Of a DNA stretch of 64,000 nt, positions 16,112 to 25,352 are shown in pieces. A model generated the notes under the pieces. That model did no database searches. It saw nothing but the letters and a program-made list of their open reading frames with translations, and was not told the origin of the DNA. Position 1 is the first letter of the stretch. Each line of letters starts with the position of its first letter. This DNA is from Haliea sp. (GTDB lineage Bacteria; Pseudomonadota; Gammaproteobacteria; Pseudomonadales; Halieaceae), in assembly GCA_016704305.1 (NCBI GenBank), contig JADJAL010000007.1, positions 62,001 through 126,000 on the forward strand, given 5' to 3'. The position numbers were made by a program, and so were the translations under genes.

Positions 16112-17422
16112 TCATGTGACAACGCGAGGCTGGTCATTATCTTCATCCTGATCGGCGCTTTCATCGAGATAAACACTGTAGTCGAGCTGTTGCTCACTCT
16201 TCGCAACGATCACGGAAACCACGGCGTCGCCGGTGACATTCACCGCTGTGCGCACCATGTCGAGCAGGCGATCGACACCGTAAATCAACGCAATGCCTTC
16301 CACCGGAAGGCCGACCTGCTCCAACACCATCACCAGCATCACGAGTCCTGCACCCGGCACCGCCGCAGTGCCGATGGAGGCCAGTGTCGCTGTCAGCACA
16401 ACGGTGACATACGCACCCATGGACAGGTCCAAACCGTAGACCTGCGCAATGAACACCGTGGCCACACCCTGCATAATCGCCGTGCCGTCCATGTTGACGG
16501 TGGCACCCAGCGGAATGGTGAAGCCGGCCACGGAGTTGTGCACGCCCAGGCGGCGCTCGGTAGTGCGCAAGGTGATCGGTATGGTCGCACCGGAGGATGC
16601 GGTGCTGAATGCGAACGCCCATACCGGGCGCAATTTTCTCAGCAGGATTCTTGGCGACAGGCCCGTCATGCCCTTGAGCATCAGCGTGTAGATCACCAGC
16701 ACGTGAAACACCAAAACCGCCAGCACGGTGAAAAAATACGCCGCCAGATCCAGGATGGCTCCTATCCCCAGCGTGGCAAATAACTTCGCCAACAGCGCGA
16801 ATACACCGTAAGGGGCAAGGTGCATCAGGATGCTGACCATCTTCATGACCACCGCTTCCAGATCGCGGAAGAAGCTGCCGATGCGTTGACCCGGTGCGCC
16901 GGCGTGCGAGATCGCATAGCCGAACAACACTGCGAAAACGATGATCTGCAGCATATTGCCCTCAGCCATCGCCTGCACTGGATTCGTGGGGAAGATATTC
17001 ACCAGCACTTCCGCGAGAGGCGGCGACTCGGACGCCTGGAACGTGGCGTCACTGGTCAGGCTCACGCCCTTGCCAGGGTCAATGAGCGCCGCAAAGAACA
17101 ACGCGGCACTCACTGCTACCGCTGTCGTGGCGAGGTACAGCAGCATTGTCTTGCCAGCGATCGGCCCCATGCGCGCACTGTCGCCGAGGGAACTGGTGCC
17201 GCATATCAGCGACACCAACACCAGTGGCACCACCAATAATTTCAGCGAAGCGACGAAAATTCGCCCCACCACATCGAAAACACCATCGTCGGCAACCAGA
17301 TAGGTATTGAGCGCACTGTGTAATCCGTGAGCGGGGTCGAGAGCATGGAGCGTGACATTGAGCAGCGACCCGACAAGAATCCCCGCCGCCATTGCCAGCA
17401 GAATCCGCCCGGTAAGGCTCAT
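16112..17422 (-). CDS. Dicarboxylate/amino acid:cation symporter (DAACS family)
   Basis: I place the start at 17422, where ATGA overlaps the stop of the upstream lipoprotein gene; the open frame extends further but has no family similarity. The 436-residue protein begins MSLTGRILLAMAAGILVGSL and shows the family signatures: FIFxR-like VVGRIFVASLKLLVVPLVLV, the serine-rich hairpin AFSTASSGATIPITLR, and NMDGTAIMQGVATVFIAQ for substrate and sodium binding. Eight helices and two re-entrant loops fit GltP/DctA-type secondary transporters of glutamate, aspartate or C4-dicarboxylates. Which of these is carried cannot be told. Confidence 0.9.
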   Translation of the reverse strand: MSLTGRILLAMAAGILVGSLLNVTLHALDPAHGLHSALNTYLVADDGVFDVVGRIFVASLKLLVVPLVLVSLICGTSSLGDSARMGPIAGKTMLLYLATTAVAVSAALFFAALIDPGKGVSLTSDATFQASESPPLAEVLVNIFPTNPVQAMAEGNMLQIIVFAVLFGYAISHAGAPGQRIGSFFRDLEAVVMKMVSILMHLAPYGVFALLAKLFATLGIGAILDLAAYFFTVLAVLVFHVLVIYTLMLKGMTGLSPRILLRKLRPVWAFAFSTASSGATIPITLRTTERRLGVHNSVAGFTIPLGATVNMDGTAIMQGVATVFIAQVYGLDLSMGAYVTVVLTATLASIGTAAVPGAGLVMLVMVLEQVGLPVEGIALIYGVDRLLDMVRTAVNVTGDAVVSVIVAKSEQQLDYSVYLDESADQDEDNDQPRVVT

Positions 17423-17667
17423 TCGGGACACGGTCCTGCGATGTAACCTGACACTGCGTTGTCTGCACACGCGGTGCAGGGCGATGCGAATTCCTTCGTG
17501 CCGCCAGCAGCGAGCACCGCGCAGGTCGGTCGAAACTCCCTGGTACACACCAGTGGTCGCGGATCGGTGCACGCGGTATTCGCCGTCGGCTGTCCAGCGC
17601 AGGCTGCCAGCAACAGCACGGCGGCCAGGGTTGACACTTCGCATTGTTTTCTCCGGATCAGGCACAA
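17419..17667 (-). CDS. Small cysteine-rich lipoprotein
   Basis: The open frame has a TTG at 17667 and 82 residues with lipobox LLAAC. The mature part holds about eight cysteines (TACTDPRPLVCTREFRPTC, then SPCTACADNAVSGYIAGPCP), a spacing reminiscent of small Kazal-like modules. A better-placed ATG at 17644, preceded by GGAG, lies one base out of frame: it would give MRSxSTLAAVLLLAAC if a base were added, so another indel is possible. It overlaps the symporter start by 4 bp. No function is known. Confidence 0.6.
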   Translation of the reverse strand: MCLIRRKQCEVSTLAAVLLLAACAGQPTANTACTDPRPLVCTREFRPTCAVLAAGGTKEFASPCTACADNAVSGYIAGPCPE

Positions 17668-17770
17668 TTAAAGGAACAGGCCGAAGCCTAACACTGTGGT
17701 GTACTCGGCGCATCCTGAACCTGCCTGGATGTCGCTGCCCGCGGGTTTGCAAGAGACCCTGCGTGCAGTG

Positions 17771-19165
17771 CTAACGCGCAGCGAGCATGATCATTTGCCG
17801 CGCAATTTCGATTGAGTTCTCATAGCTCTCAATGGCAATGTATTCATTGGTGCCGTGCACCGATGCGGCCTGGCTGGACGCCACCCGTATGCCCTGGAAG
17901 CGGTACTGGTCATCGGTCAGGTCGATATAGTGGCGGGTATCCGTCGTCGCCACCAGCAGGGACGGCACAATCACCGCGTCGGGATAGACAGCGGAGATCG
18001 CATCGGAAATGACCGCGAAACCACCGCCGTTGTAATCCGACACACCGGGCACCTTATCCCAGCGCTCGTAACTGATCTCGATCTGCGGGTCATTCACCAG
18101 CTCAGTGATATAGCTCACCACCGTCTCCGGTGTGTCGCCGGGGAGAAGTCGAAAATTCACCTTGGCCTCGGCGCGCTGCGGCACAACATTCTCCTTCACC
18201 CCGGCGTTGAACATGGTAAGTGCCGTGGTGGTGCGCACAAAGGAGTTCGTCATCGGGTCCTCGCTCATCCTGTCCGCGACTACGCCGCCGGTTAACCACA
18301 GGTTTTCGAAGAAAAATCGATTGGGCTGCTCCACATGCGGCCCCATGCGCTCCAGCATCGCCGCCACGGGTCCCACCATTTGCGTCGGAAACGGATTGTT
18401 CTCGATGCGCTCCAGCGCGGCGGAGAGTCGCCCGATGGTGCTTGTTTTTGGCGGCCTGGAGGAGTGGCCGCCCTCGCCGGTGGCCACCAATGTGAGCGTG
18501 AGATAACCCTTCTCTGCCACATTGATGATCGCGACGTCTTTATCGGGTAGCAGCGGGTTATCCGAGATCAACATCCCGCCCTCATCCACCATCCAGGCAA
18601 AGTGCCAGCCTTTTTCCAGCATGCGTTCGGCCAGCTTGCCGGCGCCCTCGAGGCCGCTGATTTCCTCATCATGGCCAAACGCAAACACCAGCGTGCGCGC
18701 TGGCACAAACCCTTCGGCCAGCAGAGACTCCAGCGCTTCGAGGTTGCCAAGCACGCCCTGCTTATCGTCCAGCGTGCCACGTCCGTAGATACGCCCATCG
18801 GCGATCACGCCCGCAAACGGCGGATGATCCCAGTCGTCTTCCGTGCCGGGCTCGATCGGCACCACGTCCATGTGGGCGGTGAACAATACAGGTTTCAGGT
18901 CGGAGTCGCTTCCCGGCCAACGTAGCAACAGGCTGTGATCGTTGACCGTTTCCACCTCCAGTTGCGTGAAAACCCGGGGAAAAGACTCACGCAAAAATGC
19001 ATGGAGCCGCCGAAACTCTTCTAAATCTATCTGGCTGCGGTCCTGGTAACTGATCGTCTCGAACTGAATCGCCTTGGCCAATCGCTCAGCAGGGGTGGCA
19101 GCAGCATGATTGATCGCACTTCCAATAAGCAGCGCGGTGAAAACGGCAGGCACAATTCGCGACAT
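17771..19165 (-). CDS. M20-family metallopeptidase (carboxypeptidase-like), exported
   Basis: The 464-residue protein starts with a signal peptide (VPAVFTALLIGSAINHAAA, cleavage about residue 23). The M20 motifs are present: FTAHMDVVP (metal His and Asp), GRGTLDDKQG (bridging Asp), GHDEEISG (catalytic and metal Glu pair), and later SVHGTNEYIA (metal His near the C-terminus). Length and motif spacing match the CPS1/PM20D1-like branch of secreted M20 carboxypeptidases. It likely trims peptides or N-acyl amino acids in the periplasm. It runs in the same direction as the lipoprotein and symporter genes 100 bp downstream, so uptake of the released product is a plausible theme. Confidence 0.88.
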   Translation of the reverse strand: MSRIVPAVFTALLIGSAINHAAATPAERLAKAIQFETISYQDRSQIDLEEFRRLHAFLRESFPRVFTQLEVETVNDHSLLLRWPGSDSDLKPVLFTAHMDVVPIEPGTEDDWDHPPFAGVIADGRIYGRGTLDDKQGVLGNLEALESLLAEGFVPARTLVFAFGHDEEISGLEGAGKLAERMLEKGWHFAWMVDEGGMLISDNPLLPDKDVAIINVAEKGYLTLTLVATGEGGHSSRPPKTSTIGRLSAALERIENNPFPTQMVGPVAAMLERMGPHVEQPNRFFFENLWLTGGVVADRMSEDPMTNSFVRTTTALTMFNAGVKENVVPQRAEAKVNFRLLPGDTPETVVSYITELVNDPQIEISYERWDKVPGVSDYNGGGFAVISDAISAVYPDAVIVPSLLVATTDTRHYIDLTDDQYRFQGIRVASSQAASVHGTNEYIAIESYENSIEIARQMIMLAAR

Positions 19166-19372
19166 CTCTGGTCTCCAATCGTCAATGAACAGGGATCACC
19201 CTGCTGGCAGGGAAACAGCAGGTACTCTAGCACCCGACAACCGGGGTGCAAATCCAGCTGGGCTACTGCTGCACACTGTATGGAAGTCCCGAACGTCTTT
19301 CCAAGCGCTGCGGACGCAAATAGCGCTATACTCAGGAAAAAGCCGGGGAGTCCCGGAGTAGTGGAGAAGCGT

Positions 19373-19774
19373 ATGCTGCAATCGGTAAATCTGCGGGACT
19401 ACATGTTGCCGAACCCGGTGCGAGTAAGCCCGAACGACAATATCATGGATGCGATGAAGGTGATCATTGAGAATAAAATCTCGGGCGTCTGCGTGGTCGA
19501 CGCCGAGGGCAACCTGGTAGGTATTCTCTCGGAAATGGATTGTTTACGGGCCGTGCTGGGCGCGATATACAACAACAACAACATTGGTATCGTGCGTGAC
19601 CATATGGCGGCGGATAACCTGGTGGTCGCCAATCCCAACGAGGATATCGTGAGCGTTGCGCAGGATATGCTGCTCAAGAACAAGCGCCGCCGGCCCGTGG
19701 TGGAAAATGGCAAACTGATTGGACAGATCACCTGCCGCCAGTTACTGAGCGCCGTAATGAAATTCAGAAGCTAG
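19373..19774 (+). CDS. Tandem CBS-domain protein
   Basis: The ATG at 19373 follows GGAGAAG. The 133-residue protein is two CBS domains: residues about 7-65 (VRVSPNDNIMDAMKVIIENK, GVCVVDAEGNLVGILSEMDC) and about 75-130 (NEDIVSVAQDMLLKNKRRRP, VVENGKLIGQITCRQLL). Such stand-alone pairs bind adenine nucleotides and regulate partners. The upstream open frame (from 19106) has no coding similarity and overlaps the divergent M20 gene. It converges on the next minus-strand gene with a 13-bp gap. Confidence 0.9.
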   Translation: MLQSVNLRDYMLPNPVRVSPNDNIMDAMKVIIENKISGVCVVDAEGNLVGILSEMDCLRAVLGAIYNNNNIGIVRDHMAADNLVVANPNEDIVSVAQDMLLKNKRRRPVVENGKLIGQITCRQLLSAVMKFRS

Positions 19775-19787
19775 AACCACGAAACTA

Positions 19788-20750
19788 CTAAGGCTTTTGC
19801 CAGCCGTATTGGTCAGCGTGCAATTCAACGTTCACGCCCTCTTGACCGCTGACCTGCGCGCGCATCCATGGAAGGAGCTGTTTAAGTAGGTCGGCACTGC
19901 GATAAAGCATCGGAATCGTCACCAACACCGTATCCCCCAGCGTATTGATCTGCACAGTGTGCTCAGGACTGTGCGGGATGGGCTGCACCACGAGCTGCTC
20001 CCACTCGATGGTGACGGAGTACCGCTGTTGCCACGCCAGTTCCTCGGTCAAGGCCATGATTTCCTGCAGCAGTTGTTCACAGATCAGGCGTGAGTTCGCC
20101 ATGTTCTGCGCATTATCGAACCGAACCGTGATCCCGCGATACGCACACAGCGATCCCTGCGCAGTAAACGTCCAGTTCGGCCTTATGCGCGCCCCGGAGA
20201 CAGGTATCGGTTCGTTGGCGCCACTGTCCGGCGAGAATTGGTCGCAGCCATTGCTGGCGCAAAATGCCAGCAGTATGCCCTGCTCAAAAGCGCTTTGTTC
20301 ATTCAAGCGCGGGTGGCTGACGATAAGCGTCCTGTCCGCCACTGTAATAGCGAGGGATGCCCCCCCAGCGAGTGACAGGCGCACCGGCAATCCCAGTTCG
20401 ACATCCTCAAGCAGTAAAGAGATTTGGCCGGCATAGCGGTCAACATTGGCCGACCACGCCCACAGGTTTGGCTTCCCCGCCCTGCGCGCCTGTTCGCGCG
20501 CCAGTTGCGCCTCCTGCTCATAGGCACTGGCCATGCTGGACAGCGCCGTGGCGGCAAAATCGCTGCGCAGCTCCGGCGTCGCTTCCTGCAGATACTGCAC
20601 CGTGCGCTGGAATCGCGACGTTGGTTCGGCGCCAGCTGCTGGGGCTGCTTGTGTCGGACTCACAGGGATTGAGGCGATGCACCATAAGAGCAGGCCGAAC
20701 ACAGCCTGCAGCGACTGGCGCACCCGGCAGAGATTATTCCAATGCGCCAT
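19788..20750 (-). CDS. Hypothetical exported protein
   Basis: I start at the second Met (20750, MAHWNNLCRVRQ) because it gives a normal signal peptide (VFGLLLWCIASIPVSPTQA); the open frame begins eight codons earlier. The mature protein is about 290 residues. A helical section (TVQYLQEATPELRSDFAATA) is followed by a beta-rich section that includes SLLLEDVELGLPVRLSLAGG. Two cysteine pairs are possible (FCASNGCDQF; SLCAYRG). I do not recognise the family. Confidence 0.6.
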   Translation of the reverse strand: MAHWNNLCRVRQSLQAVFGLLLWCIASIPVSPTQAAPAAGAEPTSRFQRTVQYLQEATPELRSDFAATALSSMASAYEQEAQLAREQARRAGKPNLWAWSANVDRYAGQISLLLEDVELGLPVRLSLAGGASLAITVADRTLIVSHPRLNEQSAFEQGILLAFCASNGCDQFSPDSGANEPIPVSGARIRPNWTFTAQGSLCAYRGITVRFDNAQNMANSRLICEQLLQEIMALTEELAWQQRYSVTIEWEQLVVQPIPHSPEHTVQINTLGDTVLVTIPMLYRSADLLKQLLPWMRAQVSGQEGVNVELHADQYGWQKP

Positions 20751-20841
20751 CTGGATCACACCCGTACGTCCCACCGCTTCACTCCAGATGGCAATAGTGC
20801 TAGTTTATTTGCTACGGCAACGGCAACGATATAGGAACTTT

Positions 20842-21615
20842 ATGAGCCAAGCGATGACCAGCCAGCCGGGCGAAACCGCCCTGGTCGCCAGCCAGTACCT
20901 GCTCACACCACAACAGATTCATTTTTTCGAGACCTTTGGCTTTCTGAAAATTCCCGGATTGTTCGCCGCTGATATCGACAACATTATTGGTGGATTCGAG
21001 GATCTTTTTGGCAACGAGGAACAGCCCGTATGGGAAACCAAAGAGGCCCTGCACGGGGACGCGCGGCGCGTCATCATACCCGGATTTATTGAACAGTCGC
21101 CGCGCCTGGCGCCGTTACAACACGATCCCAGGGTGGTTGGCGTGGTGCAGAGCCTGATCGGGCGTGACTACAAATGGGCGAGCAGTGACGGCAACCTCTT
21201 TTATTGCGAGAGCTATTGGCATCCTGATGATTATGCCGCACCACTGCACCATTACCACGTCAAGCTCTCCTTCTATCTCGACGACCTGACCGGAAGCAAC
21301 GGCGCCATCCGCATCATTCCCGGCAGCCATTTCCACCAACAAACCTACGCACGAACCTTGCGCAAGGATTTCAAGGATGCGGCCGGTGTCAACGCGCTGT
21401 ACGGCATTGAGGGTGGAGAAATTCCCTCGTGCACGGTAAATAGCACCCCCGGCGATCTTATTGTGTGGAATTTCCGCACTCTCCACGGCAGCTACAATGG
21501 CGGTGAACGACGGCGCTTGTTCTCGATTAATTTCGGCGAGGTCACGCCCGGCAACCACGACGCAAACCTGGTGCTGAATAAACCCATCCCGTTGCGGAGC
21601 GCAATCGGCAACTGA
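20842..21615 (+). CDS. Phytanoyl-CoA dioxygenase (PhyH) family protein
   Basis: The ATG at 20842 gives 257 residues. Family features: a start helix LTPQQIHFFETFGFLKIPGL, metal motif in YWHPDDY (HxD), the strand LSFYLDDLTGSNGAIRIIPGSH, and the distal His and Arg in TLHGSYNGGERRR. These are the Fe(II) and 2-oxoglutarate ligands of PhyH-like hydroxylases. The substrate is unknown; in accessory clusters such enzymes hydroxylate or desaturate tailoring positions. It is the left border of the sulfo/methyl/radical SAM island, and a second, unrelated-looking PhyH sits at the right border. Confidence 0.87.
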   Translation: MSQAMTSQPGETALVASQYLLTPQQIHFFETFGFLKIPGLFAADIDNIIGGFEDLFGNEEQPVWETKEALHGDARRVIIPGFIEQSPRLAPLQHDPRVVGVVQSLIGRDYKWASSDGNLFYCESYWHPDDYAAPLHHYHVKLSFYLDDLTGSNGAIRIIPGSHFHQQTYARTLRKDFKDAAGVNALYGIEGGEIPSCTVNSTPGDLIVWNFRTLHGSYNGGERRRLFSINFGEVTPGNHDANLVLNKPIPLRSAIGN

Positions 21616-21670
21616 GCACGCGCTCGGTTGCCAGAGCGCCCTTGCTCGTCGCAGGACGTTGCCCGGAAAT

Positions 21671-22402
21671 GTGCCGTTGAAAATTCCCAGTGTCTACGAA
21701 CTCAAAAAAGCGTGCATGTACCCGCGCAAACTGTATATGCGCCACAAGGAAAACCTGCCGCCGGGTTTCATGCTCAGCGCGCTGGAGCTGCACTACTACC
21801 GGCCGGCGTTCTACCACTGGATGGGAGCCATAGGCGAAAACCGGAACCTGCTGCACGAAGCAGATATCAACGCCAACAGCATCGTTCTCGATGCGGGAGC
21901 CTATACCGGGGAATGGGCGCAGGAAATCCTGGATCGTTACAATCCTGTCATTCACGCCTTTGAACCCGATCCGCGCAATTTCAAACGACTCGCAAAAAGG
22001 GGGCTGGCCAACGAGCACCTGATTCCCCACGAGTTCGGCCTTGGCGACAGTAACGAGATGGCGCGCATGCCGCTGGAACTCATGGGTTCGTCCACATTTT
22101 CCGCGACCGGCGACAAACCGTGGGCGGAGGTATCCATCCGTGATATCGCCGAGGTATGGACATCACTGGAACTGGGCCGGATTGACCTGATGAAGATCAA
22201 TATCGAGGGCGCCGAATTCCCGCTGCTAGAACGCATGATAGAAACCGACCTGTTGAAAAACGTGGGCTGCTTCATGATCCAGTTCCACGAATGGCATCCG
22301 GGCGCCTACCACAGGCGAAGAAGGATCAGGAAGGCCTTGCGCCAATCGCATAAGCTGGACTGGGATTACCATTTTGTCTGGGAGAAGTGGTCACTGAAAT
22401 GA
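21671..22402 (+). CDS. FkbM-family methyltransferase
   Basis: The GTG at 21671 is preferred (a TTG lies four codons upstream). The 243-residue product has the SAM-binding motif IVLDAGAYTGEWAQ, then HAFEPDPRNFKRL, a second acidic loop, and the FkbM hallmark DLMKINIEGAEFPLLE. FkbM enzymes O-methylate sugars or polyketides. It has a close paralogue at 22459 on the opposite strand, meeting tail to tail; both start with a similar YxLKKAxxxPRxLxMR region, not part of the usual core, which may bind membrane or substrate. Confidence 0.88.
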   Translation: MPLKIPSVYELKKACMYPRKLYMRHKENLPPGFMLSALELHYYRPAFYHWMGAIGENRNLLHEADINANSIVLDAGAYTGEWAQEILDRYNPVIHAFEPDPRNFKRLAKRGLANEHLIPHEFGLGDSNEMARMPLELMGSSTFSATGDKPWAEVSIRDIAEVWTSLELGRIDLMKINIEGAEFPLLERMIETDLLKNVGCFMIQFHEWHPGAYHRRRRIRKALRQSHKLDWDYHFVWEKWSLK

Positions 22403-22607
22403 ATTCGCGCCTGGCCTGTGCGGATCACGGGCCTGCGGACGCACGCCGCTTGCGCTACCTAAATGCGAACCCATTTCTCCCATATGAAATGGTAGTCCCA
22501 CTCAAGTCGATGTGTTTTCGACAGCTCTTGCCGAATATGCTGGCGCTTGCCATACGCACCGGGGTGCCACTCGTGGAACTGGATCATGAAGCAGCCCACG
22601 TTTTTCA
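22254..22607. repeat. 37-bp perfect inverted repeat inside two convergent FkbM genes
   Basis: Bases 22254-22290 and 22571-22607 are perfect reverse complements over 37 bp; similarity extends more weakly on both sides. Each arm codes for LKNVGCFMIQFHEWHPGAY (the last residues lie past the identical part) in its own gene. They mark an inverted duplication with the arms 280 bp apart. Confidence 0.8.
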
Positions 22608-23199
22608 GAAGATCAGCTTTAATCATCTTGTCCAACAGCGGAAATTCAGCGCCTTCAATATTGATTTTCATTAAATCAATCTGTCCGAGCTGCAGCTCCT
22701 TCCAGACCCTGTCTATCGCCGCAATTTCCACTTTTATGCGCGGCGTACCTGAATGGCTGGCGCGCTCGTCACACATCGACGAGCCCAGTCCATTCAAAGT
22801 GAACTCCACTGTGACGTCCTCATCGCCCAGGCCGTATGGCATGGGTTGCAACTTGGGGTTATGAACGGCCTTTTCGCGCAATCGCGCAAAGGAATTTGGA
22901 TTGGGCTCGAAGGCATAAATAACCGGATCGTAGCGCTCAACCATGTGCTGCGCCCAGCTTCCCGTGAAGGCGCCCACATCGACGACGACACTATCGGCAT
23001 CGATGTCCACTTCGTGCAGGATGTGCTTGTTGGCAATCGTCGCACCGATAAAATGCAGCAGGGCAGGACGGTAGTAGTGCAGCTCCATCATGGCCTTCAT
23101 CGGGCCGCTGGCTTTCCTGTACTTCCAGCGCATAAATAACGTGCGTGGCCACAGTGCGGCCTTCTTTAGTTGATAGCTGCTGGGGAGAAAGCTCGTCAT
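22459..23199 (-). CDS. FkbM-family methyltransferase, paralogue
   Basis: The 246-residue product aligns along its whole length with the neighbour at 21671: SYQLKKAALWPRTLFMRW, MELHYYRPALLHFIGA, VVVDVGAFTGSWAQH (SAM motif), DPVIYAFEPNPNSFARL, DLMKINIEGAEFPLLD and DYHFIWEKW at the end. The middle, near GLGSSMCDERASHSG, differs most and could set substrate choice. The two genes converge with a 56-bp gap. They probably methylate related positions of one product, but that is inferred from position and similarity only. Confidence 0.88.
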   Translation of the reverse strand: MTSFLPSSYQLKKAALWPRTLFMRWKYRKASGPMKAMMELHYYRPALLHFIGATIANKHILHEVDIDADSVVVDVGAFTGSWAQHMVERYDPVIYAFEPNPNSFARLREKAVHNPKLQPMPYGLGDEDVTVEFTLNGLGSSMCDERASHSGTPRIKVEIAAIDRVWKELQLGQIDLMKINIEGAEFPLLDKMIKADLLKNVGCFMIQFHEWHPGAYGKRQHIRQELSKTHRLEWDYHFIWEKWVRI

Positions 23200-23286
23200 A
23201 GTGTGTTCAGCGGATTGGGAACATGATTGTCGCGAAAGCGAGCAATGGTAGTATATCGAATTGCCCCTGTCGAACAGAGAAAAACA

Positions 23287-25245
23287 ATGCCATCGACTCG
23301 ATCATCAATCCTTGATGATAAGTACTCGAAAGCGCTAGTACTGCTTGCCATACTGCTTTTCTCGTGGCTCTCGGGCGTGAAGAATTTTATTGCAGATTCG
23401 GTCAGCCGCGCAGAGGAATCAACAGCCCCGGTCACGCCCAACATCCTGTTGATTGTCGTCGACGATCTTGGCTACGACGATACGACGGCGATCAATAGCA
23501 GCGGTCTGTCGACGCCGAACATTCGGCAGCTGGCGCAGGAAGGCGTGACATTCAGGCGGCACTACGCGGACTCCACCTGCACACCCAGCCGGGTCGCGAT
23601 ATTGAGCGGACGTTATCCGGAACGCTCGGGCTTTCGCCCTGTAGGTTCAGAGATTCCTGCGGAATTTTCAACCATCGCGGAACAATTGAAGCTTGCGGGG
23701 TACACAACCTACCTCACCGGCAAGTGGCACGCGGGGGAAGAACGGCCGCAGGCCTGGCCACAAAACAAGGGCTTTGATCAGTGGTTTGGGTTTCTCAACC
23801 AATGGGAACTGTCAGGCGAAGTCACGGAATCGAACAGGGGCGGCAGAAAGCCGACGTATCACAATCCCATGCTGCGAACCAATGGCGGCGCGCAGGAGAA
23901 ATTCAGCGGGCACCTTACCGACATACTGACGGATCACACGATCCAGAAAATCAGGCAGTTCCAGCAGACTGGGAAGCCATGGTTCCTCTACCATGCCTTT
24001 TTAGCACCGCATCAACCCATACAACCCGCCGAACGCTATGCGGTGCAATTCCCGGATACGCCAGAGGGAAAATACACTGCGCTCGTCACCCAACTGGACG
24101 ACGCGATTGGACGAATACTTGAAGTCGTCGACCGGGAAAATACGCTGGTCATGTTTGTCAGCGACAATGGCGGAACCAATAGAGAAAGGAACAATAACTT
24201 TCCGTTTTTTGGCAAGAAAAGCGAAATGTACGAGGGCGCGTTTCGCACTCCACTGATCATCAGTTGGCCGCGGATGATCCCGCAGGGCAAAACTATCGAT
24301 GACGTGGTGATGAATGTCGATATCTATCCCACGCTGCTTGCCGCGGCTAAAGTCCCGGTCCCGCCCGATGTGGATGGCAGCAACCTGTGGCCGCTGTTCC
24401 TGCACGACAATGCGCTACAGGCTCGCAGCAGGAGCTGGGAGGTTTACAGTGCCAACGTCAATACACTGAGCTTCAGCTTCCTGAGCGCATCAGGGGACTG
24501 GCGTCTTGCAAGTTTAACGGGGCTCACGCCGAGTTTGTTTGATCTTGCAGAGAATCCTTCTGGAGAGCACGACGTCGCCAGCGAATATCCGGGGCCTGTC
24601 GCAGCACTTACCGACGAATTCTGGCAGGAGCACTGGCGCAAAAGCCTGCTGGCCGTGAGCGAGACGCCTGGATTCGACGCAACCCAGAGACTGTACGGCG
24701 GCTTTGACGCGATGCGCACGCCGCATCGCTACGGCTTCGCCATCGGACTTGAAATTGGCCCGTTGCCGACAGGGTTGCAACAGACGAGCGAGCAATCGAT
24801 CCTGGCCGGCCAGGAGACACTATGGGAACTGCGCTTCATACCTGGACAAGGGCTGGAGTGGCATATGGGGGATATCGTTCTCAGGGATCCCTACTTTGAG
24901 CCCTCCCGCTGCAACGCCATCGTTTTGACGGGCTATTTTGAACCGCGGGGGCATCTCGCGAAACGAGACCCACAATCCCGGATAAAGCTGTATTCGTCCG
25001 GATTCCTCCGTGACGCCAATAGCGATATTGCTTATAGCCCGGCCGATGACACCCAATTGCATATACCCACGTTCGTAAATTTCCACGGCAAGGCCAGGTT
25101 TTCGAATTTGATGCTCAGTTCTTTTGCAGACAGCTACTCGCCACGCCTGTTGCCGCAATATATGGCTCTTTACACCGATATGTACCGCGAGAGAAAACTC
25201 ACGATCGCAGACGTCAAAATGATGGACGCGGAGCTCTGCCAGTGA
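23287..25245 (+). CDS. Arylsulfatase, membrane-anchored or exported
   Basis: The ATG at 23287 gives about 652 residues; the frame extends 20 codons upstream. A hydrophobic helix (ALVLLAILLFSWLSGV) at about 15-31 is a signal anchor. The sulfatase domain has the metal motif LLIVVDDLGYDD, the formylglycine signature CTPSR (Cys about 98) followed by VAILSGRYPERSG, YLTGKWHAGE, and FVSDNGGTN. The Cys-type signature needs conversion to formylglycine by an FGE or radical SAM maturase. The C-terminal 180 residues are beta-rich and family-specific. It shares the island with two sulfotransferase-type activities, so it may trim or recycle sulfate from the same polymer. Confidence 0.9.
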   Translation: MPSTRSSILDDKYSKALVLLAILLFSWLSGVKNFIADSVSRAEESTAPVTPNILLIVVDDLGYDDTTAINSSGLSTPNIRQLAQEGVTFRRHYADSTCTPSRVAILSGRYPERSGFRPVGSEIPAEFSTIAEQLKLAGYTTYLTGKWHAGEERPQAWPQNKGFDQWFGFLNQWELSGEVTESNRGGRKPTYHNPMLRTNGGAQEKFSGHLTDILTDHTIQKIRQFQQTGKPWFLYHAFLAPHQPIQPAERYAVQFPDTPEGKYTALVTQLDDAIGRILEVVDRENTLVMFVSDNGGTNRERNNNFPFFGKKSEMYEGAFRTPLIISWPRMIPQGKTIDDVVMNVDIYPTLLAAAKVPVPPDVDGSNLWPLFLHDNALQARSRSWEVYSANVNTLSFSFLSASGDWRLASLTGLTPSLFDLAENPSGEHDVASEYPGPVAALTDEFWQEHWRKSLLAVSETPGFDATQRLYGGFDAMRTPHRYGFAIGLEIGPLPTGLQQTSEQSILAGQETLWELRFIPGQGLEWHMGDIVLRDPYFEPSRCNAIVLTGYFEPRGHLAKRDPQSRIKLYSSGFLRDANSDIAYSPADDTQLHIPTFVNFHGKARFSNLMLSSFADSYSPRLLPQYMALYTDMYRERKLTIADVKMMDAELCQ

Positions 25246-25352
25246 TGCCGGCATCAATCTGCGCCTGCAATCCCAATTCCAGAGACTATTCTTGACAGTT
25301 CAACGCCTTAACTGCGATCATTTTTGCAATCCCGCCGCCAATCGAGCGCAAC

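Noticed and set aside
20842..21615. Missing metal acid in PhyH (HHYH instead of HxD)
   Set aside because: The HxD motif is HPD in YWHPDDY, about 20 residues before the LDD strand, so the metal site is normal.
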